Source of the DNA: an uncultured Bacteroidales bacterium
Lineage (GTDB): Bacteria > Bacteroidota > Bacteroidia > Bacteroidales > P3
Direction of reading: 5' to 3'
NCBI GenBank assembly: GCA_900315335.1
Contig: OMYR01000019.1
Coordinates: 1 to 59,394 of the forward strand
Length of the DNA: 59,394 nucleotides
The position numbers and the translations under genes were made by a program. Below the pieces are notes generated by a model. It worked only from the letters and a program-made list of their open reading frames with translations, was not told where the DNA came from and searched no databases. Below are positions 1 through 6,431 of this stretch, piece by piece. Each line of letters begins with the position of its first letter. Within the stretch, counting starts at the first letter, position 1.

Positions 1-111
1 ACGATAAAGAAAAGCAAATTAAGAGAAGTCAGTTGCGTGGATATAGGGGCAAACGACGACAGCCTGCGACTGTATTACGGCGACAAGGGCGGCGATAGGG
101 TCGTCCATTGA
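1..111 (+). CDS. C-terminal fragment of phage prohead-protease/XkdF-like protein (5' end outside window)
   Basis: Frame 1 is open from the first base to a TGA at 109-111 and encodes 36 residues. They include KLREVSCVDIGANDD, which resembles the 'LREVSxVxxxAN' C-terminal motif of HK97-type prohead proteases and XkdF-like phage proteins. In those families the protein processes the capsid or scaffold during head assembly. That is family knowledge; here only the motif is visible. The stretch is visibly richer in G and C than the AT-rich DNA that starts about base 113. The next ORF, in the same frame, is tail-fibre-like. A head gene directly abutting a fibre gene is not a normal phage order, so a deletion, recombination or assembly joint near 111-115 is likely. 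The identification rests on one motif. Confidence 0.4.
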   Translation, partial: TIKKSKLREVSCVDIGANDDSLRLYYGDKGGDRVVH

Positions 112-114
112 CAC

Positions 115-612
115 TTGACTGTACCAACAGCAGGAACTAAAACTGTAAAATCTTGGGTAGCTAAATTAGCTAGTAACATATCTTATATACTTGGAAATTT
201 CATACCTAAAGCAAGAAAAATACAAGCAGGAACTGGTTTAACAGGTGGAGGAGATTTAAGTTCTGATAGAACTATATCCCACCAAGCTAAGCCTACAAGT
301 GGTAGTGATGCAGGTGGAACTGGTAATGTTGTTACAGGAGTAACTATAGATTCATTAGGACATGTGGTATCTACCACTAAATCTACTATTTCAAGTTCTA
401 AAGTTTATACTACTAATGCTTTAACTGGCACTTCTGGAACTATACCTAAAGCTACACATGGAATAGACTCAATTGGTTCAGTGCAGGCTTATATGAATAA
501 TAATCAGGTTATATGTGATATAACACTTAATTCTGATGGCAGCATAACTTGGTCAACAGGTGTAACAATGGCATCAGGAAGTAACTTTATCATAAAAATT
601 GTTGGAAAATAA
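115..612 (+). CDS. Phage tail-fibre-like protein, probably 5'-truncated
   Basis: The 165-residue reading frame has low-complexity, Gly/Ser/Thr-rich character typical of phage tail-fibre or tail-collar proteins. It contains AGTGLTGGGDLSSDRTISH (about residues 38-56) and VTIDSLGHVVSTTKS (about 76-90), both forms that recur in fibre shafts. The only start at the 5' end is a TTG at 115 without a clear ribosome binding site. It lies just after the stop of the preceding fragment in the same frame, so the true N-terminus is probably missing. The stop overlaps the ATG of the next gene by one base (TAATG at 610-614), which indicates translational coupling. Its likely role is host-surface contact by the virion; the receptor cannot be inferred. 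Confidence 0.55.
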   Translation: MTVPTAGTKTVKSWVAKLASNISYILGNFIPKARKIQAGTGLTGGGDLSSDRTISHQAKPTSGSDAGGTGNVVTGVTIDSLGHVVSTTKSTISSSKVYTTNALTGTSGTIPKATHGIDSIGSVQAYMNNNQVICDITLNSDGSITWSTGVTMASGSNFIIKIVGK

Positions 613-1457
613 TGGAATCATTAACAGAAATTATAGCAACTATGTTTAAGAAAAAGGGTGGTAAATCCACCCAATTTCTTAAAGCAGATGGTACAGTGGA
701 TGATACAGAATACCTACATGATATAGGAATGAATGATACGCACATAACCTGTACGCAGCTTAATACAAAGAATAATAAGATAGATAGAAGATTGTTGTTA
801 GTATCCATTTGGGTTCCTGGAACAGGTACTTCAAGAACAACGACATATCCATACAATGCATCGATTGGTAAGAAATGGACTTATGAACACGGAATGATTA
901 TATCAATATCATTTCAATATATCGTCAATTCGCAATTATCAATAGATATCAATGATTTAGGAGCAAAACGTGTTTATTTCTGCGGAACGACGAATTTTTC
1001 CAATGACCATTATTTACCGGCAGGGTCAAGTGCGATGTTTGTGTATGACGCTCCCTCTAACTCGTTTAAGATGATTTGCCCGCAGAGTTTTAGTAGTTTA
1101 ACCAAGATAGTAGCAGCACCGAAAATAGTTTTGGGATTGAATATTACAACGATAGCCAACGCATTCAAGACAGCAAGGACAGTTATAGTTAGCGTAACAG
1201 GTAATAATTCGTGCGTTGCTCTTAATCTTAACACCTCCTCATTAGTCTCGGCATTAAAAGATAATTTGCCGTCAGGACAAATCCATACATTAGTGATAAA
1301 AAACACCAGTACAACGTTGGGATATTGCGTAACATTAAAATATGGAGCATCTTATGATGATGTGGTCTTGGAGAAAGAACAATATGCAGTAATTCCGCTT
1401 ATGGCAATAGATAGTTACGTGATACCACTACCTCATACGATAATGTCTTATACATAA
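612..1457 (+). CDS. Phage structural protein, probable tail fibre/distal tail
   Basis: This is a 281-residue protein whose N-terminal segment GGKSTQFLKADGTVDDTEYL (about residues 16-35) matches the pattern 'sxQFLKADGsvdxxxYL' that is frequent in tail-fibre proteins of Bacteroidota phages. The rest is beta-rich and has no motif I recognise. The ATG at 612 overlaps the preceding stop, so the pair is co-translated. The lysozyme follows 12 bases downstream, consistent with a late tail-lysis block. Assignment to the fibre is by context and the short motif; the function of the C-terminal 200 residues is unknown. Confidence 0.5.
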   Translation: MESLTEIIATMFKKKGGKSTQFLKADGTVDDTEYLHDIGMNDTHITCTQLNTKNNKIDRRLLLVSIWVPGTGTSRTTTYPYNASIGKKWTYEHGMIISISFQYIVNSQLSIDINDLGAKRVYFCGTTNFSNDHYLPAGSSAMFVYDAPSNSFKMICPQSFSSLTKIVAAPKIVLGLNITTIANAFKTARTVIVSVTGNNSCVALNLNTSSLVSALKDNLPSGQIHTLVIKNTSTTLGYCVTLKYGASYDDVVLEKEQYAVIPLMAIDSYVIPLPHTIMSYT

Positions 1458-1469
1458 ACAAAGAAAGAT

Positions 1470-1901
1470 ATGAAAATGAGTAAAAAAGGAATTGAATTAA
1501 TCAAGAAATATGAGGGACTAAGGCTAACGGCTTACAAATGTCCTGCGGGAGTATGGACGATTGGCTACGGACACACAAAAGGCGTAAAAGAAGGTCAGAA
1601 GATAACAAATAGCCAAGCAGAAGAATTATTGAAAGAAGATTTGAGGGTGTTCGAAAATGGTGTTAATAAATGGAATTTGCAGATAAATCAATATCAGTTT
1701 GATGCTTTGGTGTCTTTTGCTTTCAATCTTGGTTTAGCTAATTTAGGAAAAAGTACTTTATTGAAGAAAGTACAAGCAAATCCACAAGATAAGACAATTA
1801 AAGATGAGTTCTTAAAGTGGGTTAATGCTGGTGGTAGAAAATTAGAGGGGTTAGTTAGAAGGCGAAACGAAGAAGCAGAAATGTATTTTAAGGAGGTATA
1901 A
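1470..1901 (+). CDS. Phage lysozyme (endolysin), glycoside hydrolase family 24
   Basis: The 143-residue protein fits the usual length of T4-type lysozymes, which cleave the MurNAc-GlcNAc bond of peptidoglycan at phage release. Glu15 in KKYEGLRL is the expected catalytic acid. The second position of the E-x8-D/C-x5-T triad is Cys24 (YKCPAGVWTIGYGHT) and the third is Thr30. Cys at the second position occurs in part of this family. No signal peptide or signal-anchor segment is visible, so release would need a holin, and none is present in the window. ATG at 1470 is preceded by an A-rich AAGAAAG; ATG at 1476 is an alternative. It is the last gene of the phage block and a hairpin terminator follows at 2017. 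Confidence 0.9.
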   Translation: MKMSKKGIELIKKYEGLRLTAYKCPAGVWTIGYGHTKGVKEGQKITNSQAEELLKEDLRVFENGVNKWNLQINQYQFDALVSFAFNLGLANLGKSTLLKKVQANPQDKTIKDEFLKWVNAGGRKLEGLVRRRNEEAEMYFKEV

Positions 1902-2016
1902 AAACCTCTGACTTATGTTGAGAACCTCTCACCTTTCTCAACAATTAAAAGTGCACAGATTAATAAAACGTCCGTGTATAAGGATATGATGATATGGAGG
2001 AAGATTTAAGAAAAAA

Positions 2017-2048
2017 AGAAAAGCAGGGTGATTTCGCCCTGCTTTTGG
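2017..2048 (+). terminator. Hairpin terminator after phage lysozyme
   Basis: The inverted repeat AAAAGCAGGG / CCCTGCTTTT (arms about 2019-2028 and 2037-2046) flanks a short loop. The A-rich and T-rich flanks let it act in either direction, so it could also serve kbl on the minus strand. Confidence 0.7.
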
Positions 2049-2122
2049 AGAAAAAAAAGAAAATTTTTTTTGCTTTTCGTTTTGAGAAAATTTGCTTTTC
2101 GTTTTGAGGATTATAAATTTTT

Positions 2123-2206
2123 ATTGTTTAATACTATTTGATTTTTATTTAATACTATTTCGTTAATGTTTAATACTATTAAATTTTTATTAAACAATAT
2201 TTTTCT
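2123..2206. repeat. 21-bp-period intergenic array (4 units)
   Basis: There are four consecutive 21-base units (2123, 2144, 2165, 2186) with cores TTTAATACTAT (three units) and TTAAACAATAT. A weaker fifth unit with TATCAGAGATTA runs up to the end of kbl. Same family as the arrays listed elsewhere in this window. Confidence 0.75.
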
Positions 2207-2222
2207 CTTATCAGAGATTAAA

Positions 2223-3413
2223 TTATTTCAAAGTACCAAGTTTTTTGCCTATCTTGATAAAGGCCTCAACGCATTTATCCAATTGTGCGTGAGTGTGGGC
2301 TGCACTTACCTGAACTCTGATACGAGCCTGTCCTTTTGGAACAACAGGGTAGTAGAAACCTGTAACGTAAATACCTTCGTTAGACAACTCGGCAGCAAAC
2401 TTCTGCGACAATGGAGCGTCATATAACATAACGGCACAGATTGCAGACTGAGTAGGTTTGATGTCAAATCCCGCTGCTTTCATCTTTTCTACGAAGTAAT
2501 TGGTATTCTCGTGTAATGTATCTTGAAGTTTATTGTCTCTTGTTATTATATCCAATGTCTTTATGGCAGCAGCCGCAACCATAGGAGGAATAGAGTTGGA
2601 GAACAAATAAGGACGAGAACGTTGGCGTAACATCTCAATTATTTCTTTCTTACCAGTCGTAAATCCGCCGACAGCACCACCGAAGGCTTTGCCTAATGTT
2701 CCTGTAAGGATTTCAACTTTACCTCTTAGGTTGTATTGTTCTGTCGTACCTCTACCTGTCTTACCTACAACGCCGGCAGAATGAGATTCATCAACCATTA
2801 CCAATGCGTCATATTTGTTTGCCAATTCGTAAATCTTATCGATAGGAGCAACATTTCCGTCCATTGAGAACACACCGTCGGTACATATAATTCTATGGCG
2901 GCAGTCTTGTGCTGCAATAAGTTGTTTCTCTAAATCTTCCATATCTGCATTAGCGTAACGGAAACGTTTAGCCTTGCAAAGACGGACTCCGTCAATAATT
3001 GAAGCGTGGTTTAATGCGTCTGAAATGATTGCATCTTGTTCGCCTAACAATGGTTCAAAAACGCCACCGTTTGCATCAAAGCATGCAGCGTAAAGTATAG
3101 TGTCTTCCGTGCCGAAGAATTCTGCAATTCTTTTCTCTAATTCTTTGTGCAAATCACCTGTTCCGCAAATAAAACGTACAGAAGACATACCATAGCCTCT
3201 TGCGTCCATAGCGTCTTTTGCTGCTTGGATTAATTCCTTGTTATCTGCAAGTCCCAAGTAATTGTTAGCACAGAAATTTAATACATCACCTTCGTCTTTG
3301 GTTTTGATTGCAGCGGACTGCGGGGTTATGATAACTCTTTCGCTTTTGTAAAGACCGTCATCTTTTATTTGCTGAATTTCTTTTTGCAAATATTTTTGAA
3401 AATTATCGTACAT
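2223..3413 (-). CDS. kbl: Glycine C-acetyltransferase (2-amino-3-ketobutyrate CoA ligase)
   Basis: The 396-residue PLP-dependent enzyme of the alpha-oxoamine synthase family joins glycine and acetyl-CoA to 2-amino-3-ketobutyrate, or runs in reverse during threonine breakdown. The length is exactly the family norm. The PLP lysine is Lys242 in ILTGTLGKAFGG; VMVDESHSAGVVG (about 206-218) carries the PLP-contacting Asp and His; and GTGDLHKELE is typical. Glycine specificity (Kbl rather than BioF or serine palmitoyltransferase) is inferred from the overall resemblance and from NYLGL near residue 51. Threonine dehydrogenase (tdh), its usual partner, is not in the window. A minus-strand promoter with TAATTTTG lies at 3468-3475, and a 21-base array sits at its 3' end. 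Confidence 0.93.
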   Translation of the reverse strand: MYDNFQKYLQKEIQQIKDDGLYKSERVIITPQSAAIKTKDEGDVLNFCANNYLGLADNKELIQAAKDAMDARGYGMSSVRFICGTGDLHKELEKRIAEFFGTEDTILYAACFDANGGVFEPLLGEQDAIISDALNHASIIDGVRLCKAKRFRYANADMEDLEKQLIAAQDCRHRIICTDGVFSMDGNVAPIDKIYELANKYDALVMVDESHSAGVVGKTGRGTTEQYNLRGKVEILTGTLGKAFGGAVGGFTTGKKEIIEMLRQRSRPYLFSNSIPPMVAAAAIKTLDIITRDNKLQDTLHENTNYFVEKMKAAGFDIKPTQSAICAVMLYDAPLSQKFAAELSNEGIYVTGFYYPVVPKGQARIRVQVSAAHTHAQLDKCVEAFIKIGKKLGTLK

Positions 3414-3467
3414 GATTTGTATTGTTTTTGTTAATTATACATTAGTATCCCATACTTAAATATGTTA

Positions 3468-3475
3468 CAAAATTA
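3468..3475 (-). promoter_or_regulatory. Candidate -7 element of kbl promoter
   Basis: On the minus strand this reads TAATTTTG, matching the Bacteroidota -7 consensus TAnnTTTG, about 55 bases upstream of the kbl ATG. The -33 match is weak (TTTC). Confidence 0.45.
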
Positions 3476-3505
3476 CAATATTTTTTATTTGCAGGAAAAT
3501 AAAAC

Positions 3506-3536
3506 ACTGTTTTTTTAGAAATCTTTTTTAACTTTG
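3506..3536 (+). promoter_or_regulatory. Bacteroidota-type promoter for SAM hydrolase gene
   Basis: ACTG at 3506-3509, 19 bases, then TAACTTTG at 3529-3536 followed by C. The spacing equals the -33/-7 arrangement of Bacteroidota primary-sigma promoters. It lies about 40 bases upstream of the ATG at 3578. Confidence 0.6.
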
Positions 3537-3577
3537 CACTTCAAAATTTGAAACGAACTGATAAATATTGATGTAAT

Positions 3578-4366
3578 ATGCAGATAGTTACGCTTACTAC
3601 GGATTGGGGATTAAAGGATTGGTATGTTGGTCAGGTAAAGGGTGTATTGTATTCACGGATTAATGATGTCAATGTTGTGGATATTACACACCAAATTCCT
3701 AAGTTTGATATACGTATGGCGGCTATTGTTGTTCAGAACGCTTGTTTTACTTATCCCAAAGGCACTATTCATATCATTGACATCAATACTTTTGAGGGCG
3801 ATTCCAAATCATTTATCGTTGTTAAATACAATGACCAATTTTTTATTTGCACAGACAATGGCTTGCCGAGTATGATATTCAAAGGCTTAGATGTAGAGAT
3901 AACCGATATGACTAATTATGTCGCCGATAGCAATTATTATACTTATGCGGTTTTGGACTTCTTCGTTAAAATAGCAGATGTTTTGAGCCAGACACATTCA
4001 TTGGAAAATCTTGGCAATAAGAAAAACGATTTTGCAGTTAGAAAAGAACCATTTACCAATGCTCAAAGGGGTAATAGCATCGAATGTCAGATAATTTACA
4101 TAGATGACTACGGCAACGCTTATTTGAATATCAAGGACAAAGAGTTTCTCGATATTTTGAACAATCGAAAGTTTGAGATATTTATAGATGTAGGGGCGAC
4201 AATCACAAGTTTTTCCACTTCATACGCAGATAAATCCATAGCAGGGCAACCGCTTATGACCGTTTCGTCTATGTGTAATTTGGAATTGGCTGTAAGAGGC
4301 GATAACTTTTCAAGATTATTCGGCAAAAAAGTCGGAGATAAGATTACAATAAATATTAAAGACTAA
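3578..4366 (+). CDS. SAM hydrolase (SAM hydroxide adenosyltransferase, DUF62 family)
   Basis: The 262-residue cytosolic protein belongs to the DUF62 family, related to fluorinase and chlorinase, whose members split S-adenosylmethionine to adenosine and methionine with water as nucleophile. Diagnostic features are the N-terminal TLTTDWGLKDWYVGQVKG (residues 6-23) with the SAM-binding Asp, DITHQIPKFDI (about 37-47), TDNGLPS (about 92-98) and the C-terminal beta-barrel half starting near IYIDDYGNAYLNI. Hydrolase rather than halogenase activity is inferred because halogenating members are rare and confined to specialised lineages. Its physiological role is uncertain. It is transcribed from its own promoter, and its last four bases overlap the 3' end of the convergent permease gene. 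Confidence 0.85.
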   Translation: MQIVTLTTDWGLKDWYVGQVKGVLYSRINDVNVVDITHQIPKFDIRMAAIVVQNACFTYPKGTIHIIDINTFEGDSKSFIVVKYNDQFFICTDNGLPSMIFKGLDVEITDMTNYVADSNYYTYAVLDFFVKIADVLSQTHSLENLGNKKNDFAVRKEPFTNAQRGNSIECQIIYIDDYGNAYLNIKDKEFLDILNNRKFEIFIDVGATITSFSTSYADKSIAGQPLMTVSSMCNLELAVRGDNFSRLFGKKVGDKITINIKD

Positions 4367-5442
4367 TTTTTGACGTCCATAGCCTGTCTTATCGCAGAGC
4401 CAAGTAAGAAAAACGCAAGTACCAAAATCATAATGGCAAGTCCCGGAATTATTGCCATATATGCAGCGTCCAAAATGATATAACCGTAGTTTTCTTTAAT
4501 CATAGTACCCCAAGACGGCATTGGAGGTTGCACTCCTATACCGAGAAATGACAATCCGGCTTCTTGTAATATGGCTGTTGCGAAATTACTTGCTATTATA
4601 ACCGTTACAGCACTCACTACATTGGGAAGTATATGCTTTACAATCAATCTTGCATCGGAAAATCCCAATGCTTTGCCTGCCAAAACAAATTCCTTTTCCT
4701 TTAATCCCATAACCTGTCCCCTTACCATACGGGCAATATCCACCCACATAGTAAGACCAACGGCAACAAAGACCTGCCAAAAACCTTTCCCAAGTGCAAA
4801 AGTTATGGCAATGACAAGTAATATTGTAGGCATAGACCATATAACATTGATAAGCCACATAATGATATTGTCCAACACTCCGCCATAATATCCGGCCAAT
4901 GCTCCCAAAGTTATGCCGATTGCAAGAGCGATGACTATGGCTATAAACCCTACACTCAGCGATACTCTTGTGCCTATCATCAACTGTGAAAGCAAATCCC
5001 TGCCGTAACGATCCGTGCCAAGATAATATTTTTTCTCTACGATTTCGTACTTCGTGCCTTTTTTCAGTGTTTTTATTTCTCCTTCGTTAGGAGTATCGCC
5101 TGTGAAAGTCTCATAAATCAAGTTTTGATTTTCATCAATCCTGTAATTGTATATTGGAATATTGGTCGTAGTGATAGGTGTGCCGAAAAGCATATTGGAG
5201 AAAAATCTTTTGATGGCACACGTCTTTTGTTCTTTTCCGGAATATTTGTCGTGGATTTTAAGCATCTTTATCTTAAATCCCGGTTTCTTTATTGCAAGTT
5301 CCAAATGTTGTTCGTTGGCGTATGGCGAAGAGTCGGGCGTTATGGCATATCCCAAAATGGCAATGAGAGTAAAAAACACTATGACAACTATACATGCGAT
5401 TGCCAACGGATTTTTCAATAGTTTTTTCATTCCCTGACTCAT
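4363..5442 (-). CDS. DppC/OppC-type ABC transporter permease with large periplasmic insertion
   Basis: The 359-residue inner-membrane permease belongs to the peptide/nickel (Dpp/Opp) ABC importer class. The core is clear: LGTDRYGRDLLSQLMIGTR (about 142-160), several membrane helices, and the EAA-type coupling loop QEAGLSFLGIGVQPPMPSWG (about 290-309). Typical DppC proteins are near 290-300 residues. Here about 70 extra residues lie between the first helix (about 14-32) and the LGTDRYGRD motif, probably on the outer face of the membrane. No partner permease, ATPase or binding protein is nearby, so either the other subunits are elsewhere or the gene is an orphan. ATG at 5430 (MKKLLKN) is an equally likely start. 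It overlaps the convergent SAM hydrolase gene by 4 bases. Confidence 0.88.
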   Translation of the reverse strand: MSQGMKKLLKNPLAIACIVVIVFFTLIAILGYAITPDSSPYANEQHLELAIKKPGFKIKMLKIHDKYSGKEQKTCAIKRFFSNMLFGTPITTTNIPIYNYRIDENQNLIYETFTGDTPNEGEIKTLKKGTKYEIVEKKYYLGTDRYGRDLLSQLMIGTRVSLSVGFIAIVIALAIGITLGALAGYYGGVLDNIIMWLINVIWSMPTILLVIAITFALGKGFWQVFVAVGLTMWVDIARMVRGQVMGLKEKEFVLAGKALGFSDARLIVKHILPNVVSAVTVIIASNFATAILQEAGLSFLGIGVQPPMPSWGTMIKENYGYIILDAAYMAIIPGLAIMILVLAFFLLGSAIRQAMDVKN

Positions 5443-5539
5443 TGCCGATAAATGTTATGTTTTTATTAAATGTTTTGCGATAAATCTTTGCTTGAAAAAC
5501 GTTTGCTTTATGAGTATTTATGCTTTGTTCAAGTGAAAT

Positions 5540-5854
5540 CTATATTAAACCTAATTCAACTTTTGCTTCATCTGATAACATTCTTATATCCCAAGCAGGC
5601 TCGAAAGTCAGTTGTACTTGAACGTTTTTTACTCCATCGACACTCTTGACCGTACTTTCTACTTCCGCAGGCAAACTTTCGGCAACCGGGCAATTGGGTG
5701 CAGTCAAAGTCATCTCGATAAGTACAAACATATCGTCATTGACATCCAATTTATAAATCAATCCCATATCCCAAATATTGACAGGTATTTCGGGGTCGTA
5801 GATTGTTTTCAAAACTTGAATGATTCTATCTTTCAATATTTCTTTTTCGTCCAT
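5540..5854 (-). CDS. sufT: SufT-like MIP18/DUF59 Fe-S assembly protein
   Basis: The 104-residue MIP18-family (DUF59) protein has the family hallmarks: IYDPEIPVNIWDMGLIY (about 18-34) and the motif TLTAPNCPVAESLP (about 50-63), whose single Cys is the conserved reactive or metal-binding residue. The family helps load Fe-S clusters onto target proteins. Its place directly downstream of sufE supports an Fe-S role, but no SufB, C, D or S genes are in the window. The gap to sufE is 72 bases and the two are probably co-transcribed. Confidence 0.85.
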   Translation of the reverse strand: MDEKEILKDRIIQVLKTIYDPEIPVNIWDMGLIYKLDVNDDMFVLIEMTLTAPNCPVAESLPAEVESTVKSVDGVKNVQVQLTFEPAWDIRMLSDEAKVELGLI

Positions 5855-5926
5855 TGTTTTTTCGTGTATTGTCGTTATGTGGTTAAAGATTATTGTTTGA
5901 ATATTGTTTGCTCGGTTCGTGATTTA

Positions 5927-6352
5927 TTACATATTATTCTTCATATCAAAAGCCGTTGCATATAGTTTTATCTGTTTAATCATAGCCAACAAACCGTTGC
6001 TTCGGGTAGGGGATAGGTGTTGCGTCAAACCTATGGTATCAATGAATTTAAGGTCGGCATTTTTCACATCTTCCGGCTTTTGATTGTTAAAAACGCGGAG
6101 TAATAAGGTTATTATGCCCTTGGTTATCACTGCATCGGAATCGGCTTTGATTTCCATAACATCTCCATTCATCTTTGCCGATACCCATACCTTGGATTGG
6201 CAGCCTTTGATTAAATTGTTTTCGTTTTTATCTTTTTCATCGATTATAGGACATTCGTCGCCCAATTCAATCAGGTAATTATATTTATCCATCCAATCGT
6301 CGAACATTGCAAATTCCTGTTCAATCTCTTGTTCAATCTCTTTTATGGTCAT
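5927..6352 (-). CDS. sufE: SufE-type cysteine desulfuration protein
   Basis: The 141-residue SufE-family protein accepts persulfide sulfur from a cysteine desulfurase for Fe-S cluster building. The acceptor Cys lies in NNLIKGCQSKVWV, the family signature, about 50 residues from the N-terminus. HLSPTRSNGL (about 111-120) is also conserved. The frame stays open upstream to 6421, but those 23 residues are a translation of the 21-base repeat array (MLNTILMILN and so on). The start is therefore set at ATG 6350-6352, giving MTIKEIEQEIEQEF, the usual SufE beginning. It is followed by sufT and preceded, across the array, by the GH3-type gene. Confidence 0.9.
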   Translation of the reverse strand: MTIKEIEQEIEQEFAMFDDWMDKYNYLIELGDECPIIDEKDKNENNLIKGCQSKVWVSAKMNGDVMEIKADSDAVITKGIITLLLRVFNNQKPEDVKNADLKFIDTIGLTQHLSPTRSNGLLAMIKQIKLYATAFDMKNNM

Positions 6353-6367
6353 TGTTGTCGTTATTTT

Positions 6368-6430
6368 AATGTTTAATATTAGAAAAATAATGTTTAATAT
6401 CATTAAAATAGTGTTTAACAATAATTAGTT
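6368..6430. repeat. 21-bp-period intergenic array (3 units)
   Basis: Three units start at 6368, 6389 and 6410, with cores TGTTTAATATTA, TGTTTAATATCA and TGTTTAACAATA. The array fills almost the whole gap between the GH3-type gene and sufE. Confidence 0.8.
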
Positions 6431-6431
6431 G

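Larger units (their letters stand above)
1902..2222. other. Gene-free stretch between phage block and kbl
   Basis: This stretch holds a small hairpin (TGTTGAGA 1916-1923 with TCTCAACA 1936-1943), a G+C-rich terminator-like hairpin at 2017-2048, two direct copies of TTTGCTTTTCGTTTTGAG (2069-2086 and 2091-2108, period 22) and a 21-base-period repeat array at 2123-2206. No convincing gene is seen. A recognisable attachment site was not found, although the phage-chromosome boundary must fall near here. Confidence 0.6.

Noticed and set aside
1914-1988. Short ORF after the lysozyme, preceded by AAGGAGGT
   Set aside because: The Shine-Dalgarno-like sequence is 17 bases from the ATG and is the lysozyme C-terminal coding sequence; the peptide has no features.
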